Shown here: piece by piece, positions 48,481-55,325 of the stretch
Layout: every line of letters starts with the position of its first letter
Numbering within the stretch: position 1 is the stretch's first letter
From: Bacillus siamensis KCTC 13613
Lineage (GTDB): Bacteria > Bacillota > Bacilli > Bacillales > Bacillaceae
NCBI RefSeq assembly: GCF_000262045.1
Contig: NZ_AJVF01000039.1
Span: forward strand, 901,627 to 965,626
Direction: 5' to 3'
DNA: 64,000 bases
Made by a program: the position numbers and the translations under genes
Notes under the pieces: model-generated
The model's input: only the letters and a program-made list of their open reading frames with translations
The model's database searches: none
What the model was told of the DNA's origin: nothing

Positions 48481-48797
48481 TGATTTTCACCTCGTTTATT
48501 TATGAGAAAAAATAAAGTAGACTTGTAGAGAGTCTACTTATAAACCTATTTCAAAGTACACACTTTCATAGAGCTTAAATCATTTGAGTGATCAAGTAAT
48601 GCTCATTTTAAAATGACACATCCTTAATCCTCCCAATTATATTCCCCATACATTAGTTTTATTATCGCAAACGGAATGGACGATTCCAACAGTTATGTGA
48701 AAATAAGTAATATGGCAGACCGTAAACAAATTGCGGTTTTTTTATCCAAACATAATTTGGAAATGTTAGAATATTATATAAAAGGAGGAGTGGCCTT
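48481..48797. promoter_or_regulatory. Intergenic region upstream of rap
   Basis: No gene is seen. AAGTAGACT/AGTCTACTT (48515-48539) is a 9-bp hairpin followed on the minus strand by TTTATTTTTT, a terminator facing the 67-residue gene. TTGCGG at 48731-48736 matches one half of the ComA box TTGCGG-N4-CCGCAA, which activates many rap genes; its partner half is not convincing. A TAGAAT or TATATAA near 48766-48780 may be the rap -10. Confidence 0.4.
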
Positions 48798-49928
48798 GTG
48801 AGTTCTGTTTTACCATCATCGGAGGTAGGCGTTAAAATTAATGAATGGTACAAAATGATACGTCAGTTCAGTGTTCCGGATGCGGAAATTTTGAAAGCGG
48901 AAGTGGAGCAAGAAATAAATGAGATGGAAGAAGACGAGTATCTACTGATTTACTACACCCTCATGAAATTCCGCCATCAGCTCATGCTGGATTATTTAGA
49001 ACCGGTGACTACCCGCGTGAGACCGACAATTGACGAGCTGCTGGAAAAAATCGAAGCATCAAATAAAGGAATTTCCGGACTGCTATGCTATTACTCTTTA
49101 TTTTTCCGCGGCATGTATGAATTTGATCAAAAGCAGTATGTAAAGGCGATCGGTTTTTATAGAGAGGCTGAAAAACAACTTGTTCATGTGCATGATGAAA
49201 TTGAGAGAGCGGAGTTTCATTTTAAATTGGCTGAAGCATATTACGGTATGAAACAAAGCCACGTCTCCATGCATCACGTAAAGCAAGCGCTCGATATTTA
49301 CGATCAGTATGAGTTGTATAAAGTCCGGAAAATTCAATGTCTATTCGTCATATCGGGGAATTATGTTGACTTTAAACGCTTTGAAAAAAGTTTGCCGCAT
49401 TTAGAAAAAGCTTTAGAGTTGTCGAAACAACTAAATAATAATGAAAGGCTGCTCAGTTCTGCTTATTACAACATAGGAAAGAATTACGGAGACCTAGAAG
49501 AATACAGTAAAGCTGAAATCTACTTAAAAAAAGCAGCGGAGATATCTGAAAAGTATAAATTGGGTAACCTCCCGCATTCCTTGTTTACATACGCAAAGCT
49601 TCTATTTAAACAAGGGAAAACAAATGAGGCGATTCAAATCAGCAAAAAGGGACTTTCATCAGCGATACATCACGGGGATAAGCTGTTTGAATCTCTGCAA
49701 AAATATTTGGATGCTTTATATATTAATGCAATAGACCAAATGCGAATCAAAAAAACAATTGATTACCTTGAGAAAAATAAAAACTATTCGTATGTGGAAG
49801 ATATTGCTCTTGATACGGCTGCTGTTTATGCAGAGTCAAAACAATATGACAAATCTTATGTTTATCATCAAAAAATGATTCAAACGCAAAAACAAATTCA
49901 GAGGGGGGGATGCCTGTATGAATTTTAG
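48798..49928 (+). CDS. Rap family tetratricopeptide regulator (aspartate phosphatase type)
   Basis: A 376-residue Rap protein. The N-terminal helix bundle has EVGVKINEWYKMIRQF and the Rap hallmark MEEDEYLLIYYTLMKFRHQL near 43, followed by TPR-type helices to the end (ALDIYDQYELY, AEIYLKKAAEISEKY). Raps either dephosphorylate Spo0F or block ComA or DegU, and are inhibited by a matching Phr peptide. GTG 48798 follows AAAGGAGGAG. The last codons overlap phr by 11 bp. The target cannot be told from sequence by eye. I cannot assign a letter. Confidence 0.92.
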   Translation: MSSVLPSSEVGVKINEWYKMIRQFSVPDAEILKAEVEQEINEMEEDEYLLIYYTLMKFRHQLMLDYLEPVTTRVRPTIDELLEKIEASNKGISGLLCYYSLFFRGMYEFDQKQYVKAIGFYREAEKQLVHVHDEIERAEFHFKLAEAYYGMKQSHVSMHHVKQALDIYDQYELYKVRKIQCLFVISGNYVDFKRFEKSLPHLEKALELSKQLNNNERLLSSAYYNIGKNYGDLEEYSKAEIYLKKAAEISEKYKLGNLPHSLFTYAKLLFKQGKTNEAIQISKKGLSSAIHHGDKLFESLQKYLDALYINAIDQMRIKKTIDYLEKNKNYSYVEDIALDTAAVYAESKQYDKSYVYHQKMIQTQKQIQRGGCLYEF

Positions 49929-50046
49929 AAAAGGCGTATTTATCATTGTATCGGCTGTCGTTTTAATGTCAGGGGTCGGTCTAACGGCCTCGGCTGTTTC
50001 ATTTGATGGATCATATCAAGTTTCATCTGATCGTAATCAAACCTAA
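49918..50046 (+). CDS. Phr pheromone precursor (peptide ending DRNQT)
   Basis: A 42-residue precursor too short for usual ORF calls. It has a basic start (MNFRKG), a hydrophobic signal segment, an Ala-x-Ala-like cleavage site (TASAVS) and a polar C-terminus ending SSDRNQT. Known Phr signals are the last five or six residues, for example PhrA ARNQT, so the mature signal is probably DRNQT or SDRNQT. GAGGGGGGAT is its ribosome site, inside rap; the 11-bp overlap is the usual rap-phr arrangement. It should be imported by Opp and inhibit the adjacent Rap. Confidence 0.88.
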   Translation: MNFRKGVFIIVSAVVLMSGVGLTASAVSFDGSYQVSSDRNQT

Positions 50047-50062
50047 GAAGGAGAGTGCCTGT

Positions 50063-50193
50063 ATGAATTTTAAAAAGAGCATCTTCATCGTCCTGGGCTG
50101 ACATTGACTTTAGTATGTGGGTTGGGTATGAACTCGGTAGAAAAACAAGCACAGGATACAATCAAAGTAGCTTCTGATCGTTTTCAAACTTGA
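50063..50193 (+). pseudogene. Second phr gene, broken by a 1-nt frameshift (peptide ending DRFQT)
   Basis: ATG 50063 follows AAGGAGAG and encodes MNFKKSIFIVLG, then hits TGA at 50099. One frame over, from CTG 50098, the sequence continues LTLTLVCGLGMNSVEKQA... and ends VASDRFQT before TGA 50191. The two halves joined give a normal Phr precursor of about 43 residues, so one base is missing between 50095 and 50098. The leader closely copies that of the first phr (same GCCTGTATGAATTTT), pointing to tandem duplication. Confidence 0.82.
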
Positions 50194-50197
50194 ACGT

Positions 50198-50228
50198 AAA
50201 AAGCCTTTTCTTCGGAAAAGGCTTTTTT
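50198..50228 (+). terminator. Terminator of the rap-phr cassette
   Basis: AAAAAGCCTTTTC and GAAAAGGCTTTTTT form a long stem with a tiny loop and T-run, just after the second phr. Confidence 0.92.
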
Positions 50229-50238
50229 AGTTTCTTCA

Positions 50239-50340
50239 TTATAACGTATTCAAAACATCCACCTGGTTTTTCTTTTCAATTGTTCCATGGAGGGATTTTT
50301 CCCAAAGCGATATAATAACTTTTCGTTCAAAATCAGTCAT
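50239..50340 (-). CDS. 33-residue ORF, unknown function
   Basis: A very short ORF beginning MTDFERKVIISLWEKSLHG with a GGGGGATGATC ribosome site before ATG 50340, lying 4 bases after the stop of the 64-residue ORF on the same strand. The pairing and ribosome site suggest it is translated, possibly as one coupled unit; no homologue comes to mind. It could also be the frame-broken tail of a longer gene. Confidence 0.4.
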   Translation of the reverse strand: MTDFERKVIISLWEKSLHGTIEKKNQVDVLNTL

Positions 50341-50344
50341 TTGA

Positions 50345-50539
50345 TCATCCCCCAACTTCATAAGTCTCAACGGATAAAAAAGAATCAAATACAATAAGCC
50401 ATGTATCCCCCTTTAAGTCCCTCACACGAAATCCTTCCGTAGGTGGTCCCGTAATGAACTGCGCAGATAACTTTGCGTATGTATCGGTCGCCATCAGCTC
50501 GAACGATAAATCTATGCTAATATTTAAAAAATATGGCAC
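50345..50539 (-). CDS. 64-residue ORF, unknown function
   Basis: A protein of up to 64 residues starting GTG 50539, or ATG 50494 (MATDTYAKLSAQF) with a GAG ahead. The C-terminal part, FRVRDLKGDTWLIVFDSF, looks like beta strands. The ribosome site of either start is weak. It precedes the 33-residue ORF. No family is recognised. It may be degraded. Confidence 0.4.
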   Translation of the reverse strand: MPYFLNISIDLSFELMATDTYAKLSAQFITGPPTEGFRVRDLKGDTWLIVFDSFLSVETYEVGG

Positions 50540-50608
50540 TCAATATTTATAAGTTCAATTTTCTTTTCAATTTATCAATTTAATGGAGGGAAAATAGAAA
50601 GGAGAGAA

Positions 50609-50845
50609 ATGAGAAAGTATTTTTGGATCGTGTCGCTTATCATCCTTTTATTCACATTGTGCTTTCTGCCTCATATTCATTGGGCGCTTGGAATGCTAGG
50701 AATTGTCGCGGGGAGTATTCTGGCAATCAAATCGCCTAAAGGAATCGCAAAGAATATTTCTTTTGTTATCCTGGCACTTTGTTTACTTTTACTATTATTA
50801 TTGATTGTGATGGGCGTTTTGATGGCAGGTCTAGTGGGGAATTAA
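50609..50845 (+). CDS. Small hydrophobic membrane protein of the element
   Basis: A 78-residue protein with a basic start and three hydrophobic stretches (about 5-20, 26-40 and 50-77), the last extremely Leu-rich. AAAGGAGAG precedes ATG 50609. No motif is recognised. It is the last gene before attR. Confidence 0.6.
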   Translation: MRKYFWIVSLIILLFTLCFLPHIHWALGMLGIVAGSILAIKSPKGIAKNISFVILALCLLLLLLLIVMGVLMAGLVGN

Positions 50846-50946
50846 CTTTCATTTACAATCCTATTTGGGGACCAACTTGTTCATTTTTCGCCAAACAGAA
50901 GATTTTTTATCAGAAAGATTCGTCAGCAACCCCTATCATTTCCACA

Positions 50947-50995
50947 CTGGCAGCGTAGAGATCAGGGGTGCGAGCCCCTTGGCTCCATACCTTTA
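50947..50995 (+). repeat. Direct repeat attR (degraded tRNA-Ala 3' half)
   Basis: CTGGCAGCGTAGAG to CATACCTTTA repeats the tRNA-Ala 3' half with G to A, T to G (in the T-loop TTCG) and one C lost. The 5' half of a tRNA is absent, so this is not a functional gene. Confidence 0.85.
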
Positions 50996-51071
50996 TAAGT
51001 TTTTAATCCTCTGCAGCAGCCTCTGTGTTCTGCTTCATTTTTAACAACTAAATGAAAGGAAAAAGAGGAAA

Positions 51072-51392
51072 ATGAAAAAGAAAATCTATCTTCTACTAAC
51101 TCTTTCAGCGGCAGTGGCACTTCTTTTAACAGCGCTCCCCGCTCTTTCTCCTGTCGTCTTCACGTCTGCTTCAGAAAAAGGAGCCATCAGGCATGACATT
51201 TATAAAAAAGGCTATCCGTATCAAAGCTACTTTGCGATTCTTCGAAAAGAAGAAAACAGCAATGAGGCCGGGAACCTTTATGATGTAAATTGGTTCGATT
51301 GGAAAGATGAAACCGGACAGACGCCGCACTTATGTTATTCGAAAAAATTGCCCGAAGGTGAGTACAAAGTAAGCTGCGGAACCGGACCGTAA
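51072..51392 (+). CDS. Small secreted protein, unknown function
   Basis: A 106-residue protein with a clear Sec signal peptide (basic MKKK, a hydrophobic core to about 25, cleavage near TSASEKG). The mature part of about 70 residues is rich in Tyr/Asp and has two Cys (HLCYSK, VSCGTGP) that could form a disulfide. AAAAGAGGAAA precedes ATG 51072. It lies just outside attR. No family is recognised; a small extracellular effector or bacteriocin-like role is only speculation. Confidence 0.7.
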   Translation: MKKKIYLLLTLSAAVALLLTALPALSPVVFTSASEKGAIRHDIYKKGYPYQSYFAILRKEENSNEAGNLYDVNWFDWKDETGQTPHLCYSKKLPEGEYKVSCGTGP

Positions 51393-51397
51393 TGATT

Positions 51398-51429
51398 AAG
51401 AGCCCCTCTTTCATGAGGGGCTTTTTTTA
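51398..51429. terminator. Bidirectional terminator
   Basis: GAGCCCCTC and GAGGGGCTT(T) form a 9-bp stem around TTTCAT with seven Ts, between the secreted protein and the convergent cupin gene. Confidence 0.9.
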
Positions 51430-51449
51430 ATGCCGCTCCTGCTCTCCGT

Positions 51450-52091
51450 TTAATACCCCCAATATAACGGCGGATCATAATGCCGATACGGATCATTCGG
51501 ATAATGCGTATTTGGCTGATAAGGTTTATTCATATCGTGAATACCCGTATTTTCAGACTGCCCGCAGTATTTATCGGGACCTATCACAGTTGATTTGCAG
51601 ATCGGTGAAACAGCTTTTTCCCATTCCTGTTCATTCAGACAGTACGTATGCGCCATGATCTCGGGCGGTGTGAGGCGGAGAATATCCGACCCGTAAATCA
51701 CTTCAGGCGTATGGGCGTCAAATATGGCCAAAAGATGGGTATTATCTGAAGTCGCGATCTCATAATGCCACCACCCCTGCGGAATATTCGCCACTTGCCC
51801 GGGGGTAATCGGGTAATTACGTATTTTCTGGGTGAACGGATTCAGCATCGACACGGTTGCGGAACCCGAAATACAGTACACCAATTCAGCGGCATTTTGA
51901 TGGGTATGCGGTTCAATCACATTTGTCTTGCTCAAAAAGATATCCAATAATGAAATATTTTCAAGCGTGTTTAATTGTTTAATCCCCAATACATTGATAA
52001 AGTTCCGATGATCTTTAGTGAAAAAACGGCTCTCATTCACATCATATGTGAACTGTGTATTCGGAGACGTGTAATCCATATAAGAAACCAT
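51450..52091 (-). CDS. Cupin-domain protein
   Basis: A 213-residue single-domain cupin. The metal-binding first motif is EPHTHQNAAELVYCISGSA (H-x-H...E) and the second is PGQVANIPQGWWHYE. The C-terminal 35 residues are rich in Pro, Tyr, His and Asn (NKPYQPNTHYPNDPYRHY), reminiscent of spore coat or surface proteins. ATG 52091 follows CAGGGGAT; the frame is open to 52196 without a ribosome site. The role is unknown. It is divergent from hmp with a shared regulatory region. Confidence 0.78.
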   Translation of the reverse strand: MVSYMDYTSPNTQFTYDVNESRFFTKDHRNFINVLGIKQLNTLENISLLDIFLSKTNVIEPHTHQNAAELVYCISGSATVSMLNPFTQKIRNYPITPGQVANIPQGWWHYEIATSDNTHLLAIFDAHTPEVIYGSDILRLTPPEIMAHTYCLNEQEWEKAVSPICKSTVIGPDKYCGQSENTGIHDMNKPYQPNTHYPNDPYRHYDPPLYWGY

Positions 52092-52262
52092 ACAATCCCC
52101 TGCTTTCATGTGTAAACGTATAATTTCTAGAATATGTGTCCCGGTTCCAATAGGTGAAAAAGGGAATAAAAACCAATGATTCCAAACTGACCACAATATT
52201 GTGACGACTTTTCTAAAGATTCATTTAAGATATATCTTTTATTCGAAATATCTCTTACTATA

Positions 52263-52285
52263 AAGATATATTATAAATACATCTT
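52263..52285 (+). promoter_or_regulatory. NsrR-type operator at the hmp promoter
   Basis: AAGATATATT-A-TAAATACATCTT is a near-perfect 23-bp dyad of the AAGATRTATTT type bound by the nitric-oxide sensor NsrR upstream of B. subtilis hmp. It overlaps a TATAAA -10 (52260-52265). A second, weaker copy (AAGATATATC...ATATCTCTT) lies just upstream. Confidence 0.75.
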
Positions 52286-52305
52286 TAGAAGGGTTGAGGA
52301 TTAAC

Positions 52306-53481
52306 ATGCTGGATGAGAGAACAATAGACATCATCAAAAGCACAGTACCCGTATTGAAAACACATGGAGAAAACATCACAGGACGCTTTTATAACCTGAT
52401 GTTTCAAGATCATCCCGAACTGTTAAATATGTTTAACCAAACGAACCAAAAGAAACAGACGCAGCGCGCAGCATTGGCAAATGCAGTCATTGCGGCTGCG
52501 GCGAATATTGATCAATTAGAACAAATCATTCCGGCAGTCAGACAGATCGGCCATAAACATACTAGCATCGGGGTAAAGCCGGAGCATTATCCGATTGTCG
52601 GAAAATATTTGCTTCTGGCGATCAAGGATGTGCTGCAGGATGCCGCAACTCCTGACATTATGGAGGCTTGGGAAAAAGCTTACGGCGTCATTGCAGAGGC
52701 TTTCATCGGCATTGAAAAAGATATGTACAATGCGGCCGGATGGCAGGGATATAAAGAATTTACGGTGATAAAGAAAACCGAAGAAAGCAAAGACATCACA
52801 TCATTTTATATCAAACCGAGCGACGGCTCTGCGCTTCCTGAATTTGAAGCGGGGCAATATATCAGCATTAAAGTGCGGATTGCAGATTCTCCTTATACGC
52901 ACATTCGCCAATACAGCCTTTCTGATGCTGCCCGAAAAGGCGAATATCGAATTTCCGTGAAAAAGGACGGGGCGGTTTCTTCTCATCTCCACAATGAAGT
53001 TCAAGAAGGAGATAAACTTGAAGTCAGCGCACCCGCCGGGGATTTCAAACTGTCTTCCGCCGAAAAACCGGCTGTCCTTCTCAGTGCCGGTTCCGGAATC
53101 ACGCCGATGATGAGCATGCTGAAAACAGCCGCCGAAAAACAGCCGGAGCGTTCCATTACTTTTATTCATGCCGCGAAAAACGGAGAGTACGCCGCGTTCC
53201 GCAAAGAAGTTGAGCAAGCTGCGGCAGGCAATCCGAATATTAACGTCATTTATGTATACAGTGAACCGTCAGAACAAGACCGCTTAGGAGACAAGCCTTT
53301 TTACAGCGGCCGGATTGATCAAAGCTTTTTAGAGCAGCTTCATCTGAATCAAGATGCTGAATTTTACTTGTGCGGTTCAGCACCGTTTATGACGCAAATG
53401 AAAGATATGATTCTTGCACTCGGGTTTAACTCTGAATCCGTTCAATTTGAATTGTTCGGTCCTCAGCTGAGCATGGCATAA
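52306..53481 (+). CDS. hmp: Flavohemoglobin Hmp (nitric oxide dioxygenase)
   Basis: A 391-residue three-domain protein converting NO to nitrate. The globin domain (about 1-138) has heme-ligand His in IGHKHTSIGVKPEHYP near 85. The FAD domain has RQYSLSDA near 205. The NAD domain has LLSAGSGITPMMSMLKTA near 265 and FYLCGSAPFM near 355. ATG 52306 follows GAGGAT. It is an unusual place: B. subtilis keeps hmp elsewhere. Confidence 0.95.
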   Translation: MLDERTIDIIKSTVPVLKTHGENITGRFYNLMFQDHPELLNMFNQTNQKKQTQRAALANAVIAAAANIDQLEQIIPAVRQIGHKHTSIGVKPEHYPIVGKYLLLAIKDVLQDAATPDIMEAWEKAYGVIAEAFIGIEKDMYNAAGWQGYKEFTVIKKTEESKDITSFYIKPSDGSALPEFEAGQYISIKVRIADSPYTHIRQYSLSDAARKGEYRISVKKDGAVSSHLHNEVQEGDKLEVSAPAGDFKLSSAEKPAVLLSAGSGITPMMSMLKTAAEKQPERSITFIHAAKNGEYAAFRKEVEQAAAGNPNINVIYVYSEPSEQDRLGDKPFYSGRIDQSFLEQLHLNQDAEFYLCGSAPFMTQMKDMILALGFNSESVQFELFGPQLSMA

Positions 53482-53515
53482 AAAAAAAGACTCCTCTTTG
53501 AGGGTTTTTTTTTTT
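53482..53515 (+). terminator. Terminator of hmp
   Basis: An A-run and ACTCCTC before, GAGGGT and eleven Ts after, a 3-nt loop. The GC part of the stem is short but A-U pairs extend it. Confidence 0.65.
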
Positions 53516-53619
53516 GCATACATGTTCTTTCTCCGTCTTTTTCCCTATTTTATTGAAATTTTCATCAATGACCAGTAAAATTATAAATCTAGTGATTCCG
53601 GAATTAAAGGAAGGTTGAT

Positions 53620-54465
53620 ATGAAAAAGAAAGCAAAGACCAAAAGGGTGCTTGGATGCCTTTTTGCTGTATCTCTTATATTCGGATTATTTCTGGTATCA
53701 ATGGTGTTTTCGAAATTCATAGCGACGGAAGAAAAACCGCCTGAAGAGGTGGACGGGCAGCAGGTCTTTATTGACAGCCTTTCCGGGCATGCTCAGATTT
53801 TATATGAGAAATATCATGTCCTTCCGAGCATCACCCTTGCACAGGCCATTCTCGAATCGGATTGGGGGAACAGTGAGCTTGCGGGAAAAGCGCGCAACCT
53901 GTTCGGTGTAAAAGGTGATTATAAAGGAAAACACGTCACGATGAAAACAGATGAATTTGAAAAAGGGAAACGAAAAACGATTCGGGCAAAATTTCGTAAG
54001 TACAACACGTTTTTTGAATCCATGGATGACCACGCCAAATTATTTGTCAAAGGAACGTCTTGGAATAAAAAGAAGTATAAACCCGTCATAGAAGCGGACG
54101 ATTATAAATCAGCTGCGGCAGCCCTTCAAAAATCCGGCTATGCCACAGATCCCGACTATGCGGAAAAAATTAAAGATGTCATAGAAACCTATAACCTGAA
54201 TGAATTTGACAAAATCAATGCCTCTCTTAAAGCAGTTGATAAGAAAGGCGCCATCAAAGACTACGCCATGGAAGACATTTGGTCCAAGCCGTCGAAAGAG
54301 CAGCATTCTATTAAACTGGCATCGGCGCAAAAGTTTACCGGCCAGCATATTAAAGTTGTCTCTGAGAAGCAAAACGGCGGATCTGTCTGGTATCAATTTC
54401 AGGTGAAAGACAAGCTGATCGGCTGGGTTGACCAAACCGCCGTCCAGTTAAATGAAGAAACATAA
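53620..54465 (+). CDS. lytG: Exo-glucosaminidase LytG (GH73)
   Basis: A 281-residue autolysin active in vegetative growth. It has a signal/anchor helix (about 11-30) and a glucosaminidase domain (about 45-200) with LPSITLAQAILESDWGNSEL near 66, carrying the catalytic Glu, and ARNLFGVKG. The C-terminal SH3b-like part (about 215-275) has GWVDQTAVQL. AAGGAAGG precedes ATG 53620. It is needed in B. subtilis for normal cell-wall turnover, motility and swarming. Confidence 0.93.
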   Translation: MKKKAKTKRVLGCLFAVSLIFGLFLVSMVFSKFIATEEKPPEEVDGQQVFIDSLSGHAQILYEKYHVLPSITLAQAILESDWGNSELAGKARNLFGVKGDYKGKHVTMKTDEFEKGKRKTIRAKFRKYNTFFESMDDHAKLFVKGTSWNKKKYKPVIEADDYKSAAAALQKSGYATDPDYAEKIKDVIETYNLNEFDKINASLKAVDKKGAIKDYAMEDIWSKPSKEQHSIKLASAQKFTGQHIKVVSEKQNGGSVWYQFQVKDKLIGWVDQTAVQLNEET

Positions 54466-54472
54466 GCATCAC

Positions 54473-54500
54473 AAAAGCCGGCCGCAGCCGGCTTTTTTTA
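54473..54500. terminator. Bidirectional terminator lytG/ktrA
   Basis: AAAGCCGGC and GCCGGCTTT form a perfect 9-bp stem around CGCA with seven Ts. It sits where ktrB would be expected. Confidence 0.92.
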
Positions 54501-55166
54501 CATTCCCTCTGTTTCAAACCTTTTAATATCACGTTTATGCCCCATCAGCACAAGGCAGTCACATTCATGGATGACAGACTCCGGAGAAGGGGACAGCTGA
54601 ATGTCTCCATTATGTTTCACGGCGAGAATGGTGCAGCCGAATCTGGCACGGACGCCGAGGTCAAGAATGGTTTTTAAATGGAGTTTTTTCGTGGCTGACA
54701 GTTCTACTATGCTGTATTCATCTGACAGATCAATATAATTTAAGACGTTTTCATCCGAAAGGCTTTGCGCAATCCTTACGCCCATATCCTTTTCCGGATG
54801 AATAATACGATCAGCGCCGATTTTCTCAAGCACTTTGTGATGATAATAATTTTGCGCCTTCACCCAAATGTTAGGGATGTTCAGTTCTTTCAATAACAGC
54901 GTCGTCAGCGTGCTTGCCTGAATGTTGGCGCCGATTGCCACGATGACATATTCAAAATTTCTGATGCCGAGCGATTGAAGTTCGCTTTCTTCCGTCGCAT
55001 TTGCCCGCACGGCATGAGTGGCATAAGAGGAGTATGCGTTGACCCGCTCTTCGCTGATATCGACGGCCAGCACCTCATGCCCCATTTTAAAAAGCTCTTT
55101 GCAGATGCTTCCGCCGAAACGGCCGAGTCCGATGACGGCAAATTGTTTATTTTTGATTTTTCCCAA
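54498..55166 (-). CDS. ktrA: KtrA, K+ uptake regulatory subunit (RCK)
   Basis: A 222-residue cytosolic RCK protein that gates the KtrB potassium channel. The N-terminal Rossmann fold is VIGLGRFGGSICKEL near 12-26 with GxGxxG; ATP and c-di-AMP bind this family. RCK_C is about 140-220. The start is TTG 55166 after AAGGAGTTATGAG; an ATG eight bases before is out of frame. Its usual partner ktrB is not next to it here, since a terminator and lytG follow. Confidence 0.93.
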   Translation of the reverse strand: MGKIKNKQFAVIGLGRFGGSICKELFKMGHEVLAVDISEERVNAYSSYATHAVRANATEESELQSLGIRNFEYVIVAIGANIQASTLTTLLLKELNIPNIWVKAQNYYHHKVLEKIGADRIIHPEKDMGVRIAQSLSDENVLNYIDLSDEYSIVELSATKKLHLKTILDLGVRARFGCTILAVKHNGDIQLSPSPESVIHECDCLVLMGHKRDIKRFETEGM

Positions 55167-55219
55167 TCCTCATAACTCCTTAAGAAACTGTTTTCGTCAC
55201 TCCAAATACAACAAACAAG

Positions 55220-55248
55220 AATGTACTCCTGTTTCAAAGGTTTGTCAA
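55220..55248 (-). promoter_or_regulatory. SigA promoter of ktrA
   Basis: On the minus strand TTGACA, a 17-bp spacer and TACATT lie about 55 bp before the TTG start. The leader is too short for a ydaO-type c-di-AMP riboswitch. Confidence 0.82.
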
Positions 55249-55277
55249 TGTGAGAGCCGGAAGATAAAACGGCACAA

Positions 55278-55317
55278 AAAAAGACCGGCTGACAAGCGGA
55301 GCTTGTGCCGGTCCGTT
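55278..55317 (-). terminator. Terminator of bslA
   Basis: GACCGGC-ACAAGC and GCTTGT-GCCGGTC form a long stem, broken by CA, with seven Ts, directly after the bslA stop. Confidence 0.9.
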
Positions 55318-55325
55318 TTTCGCAA

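Larger units (their letters stand above)
47945..50995. mobile_element. Decayed integrative element inserted in tRNA-Ala
   Basis: About 3 kb are bounded by near-identical direct repeats of the tRNA-Ala 3' end. It holds a ruined tyrosine integrase next to attL, a small membrane protein, a Rap-Phr cassette plus a broken second phr, and three tiny ORFs. It is visibly more AT-rich than flanking DNA and carries no intact mobility gene. The architecture (tRNA target, integrase tail facing attL, Rap/Phr cargo) resembles the ends of ICEBs1-like elements or phages; most of the original element has been lost. Boundaries follow the repeats. Confidence 0.8.

Noticed and set aside
49943..50161. 72-codon minus-strand frame across the phr genes
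   Set aside because: It is antisense to two phr genes whose signal peptides and C-termini are clear, and has no ribosome site.
50945..50996. A second tRNA gene
   Set aside because: Only the 3' half is present, the T-loop TTCG is changed to TGCG and there is no acceptor 5' strand; it is an attachment-site copy.
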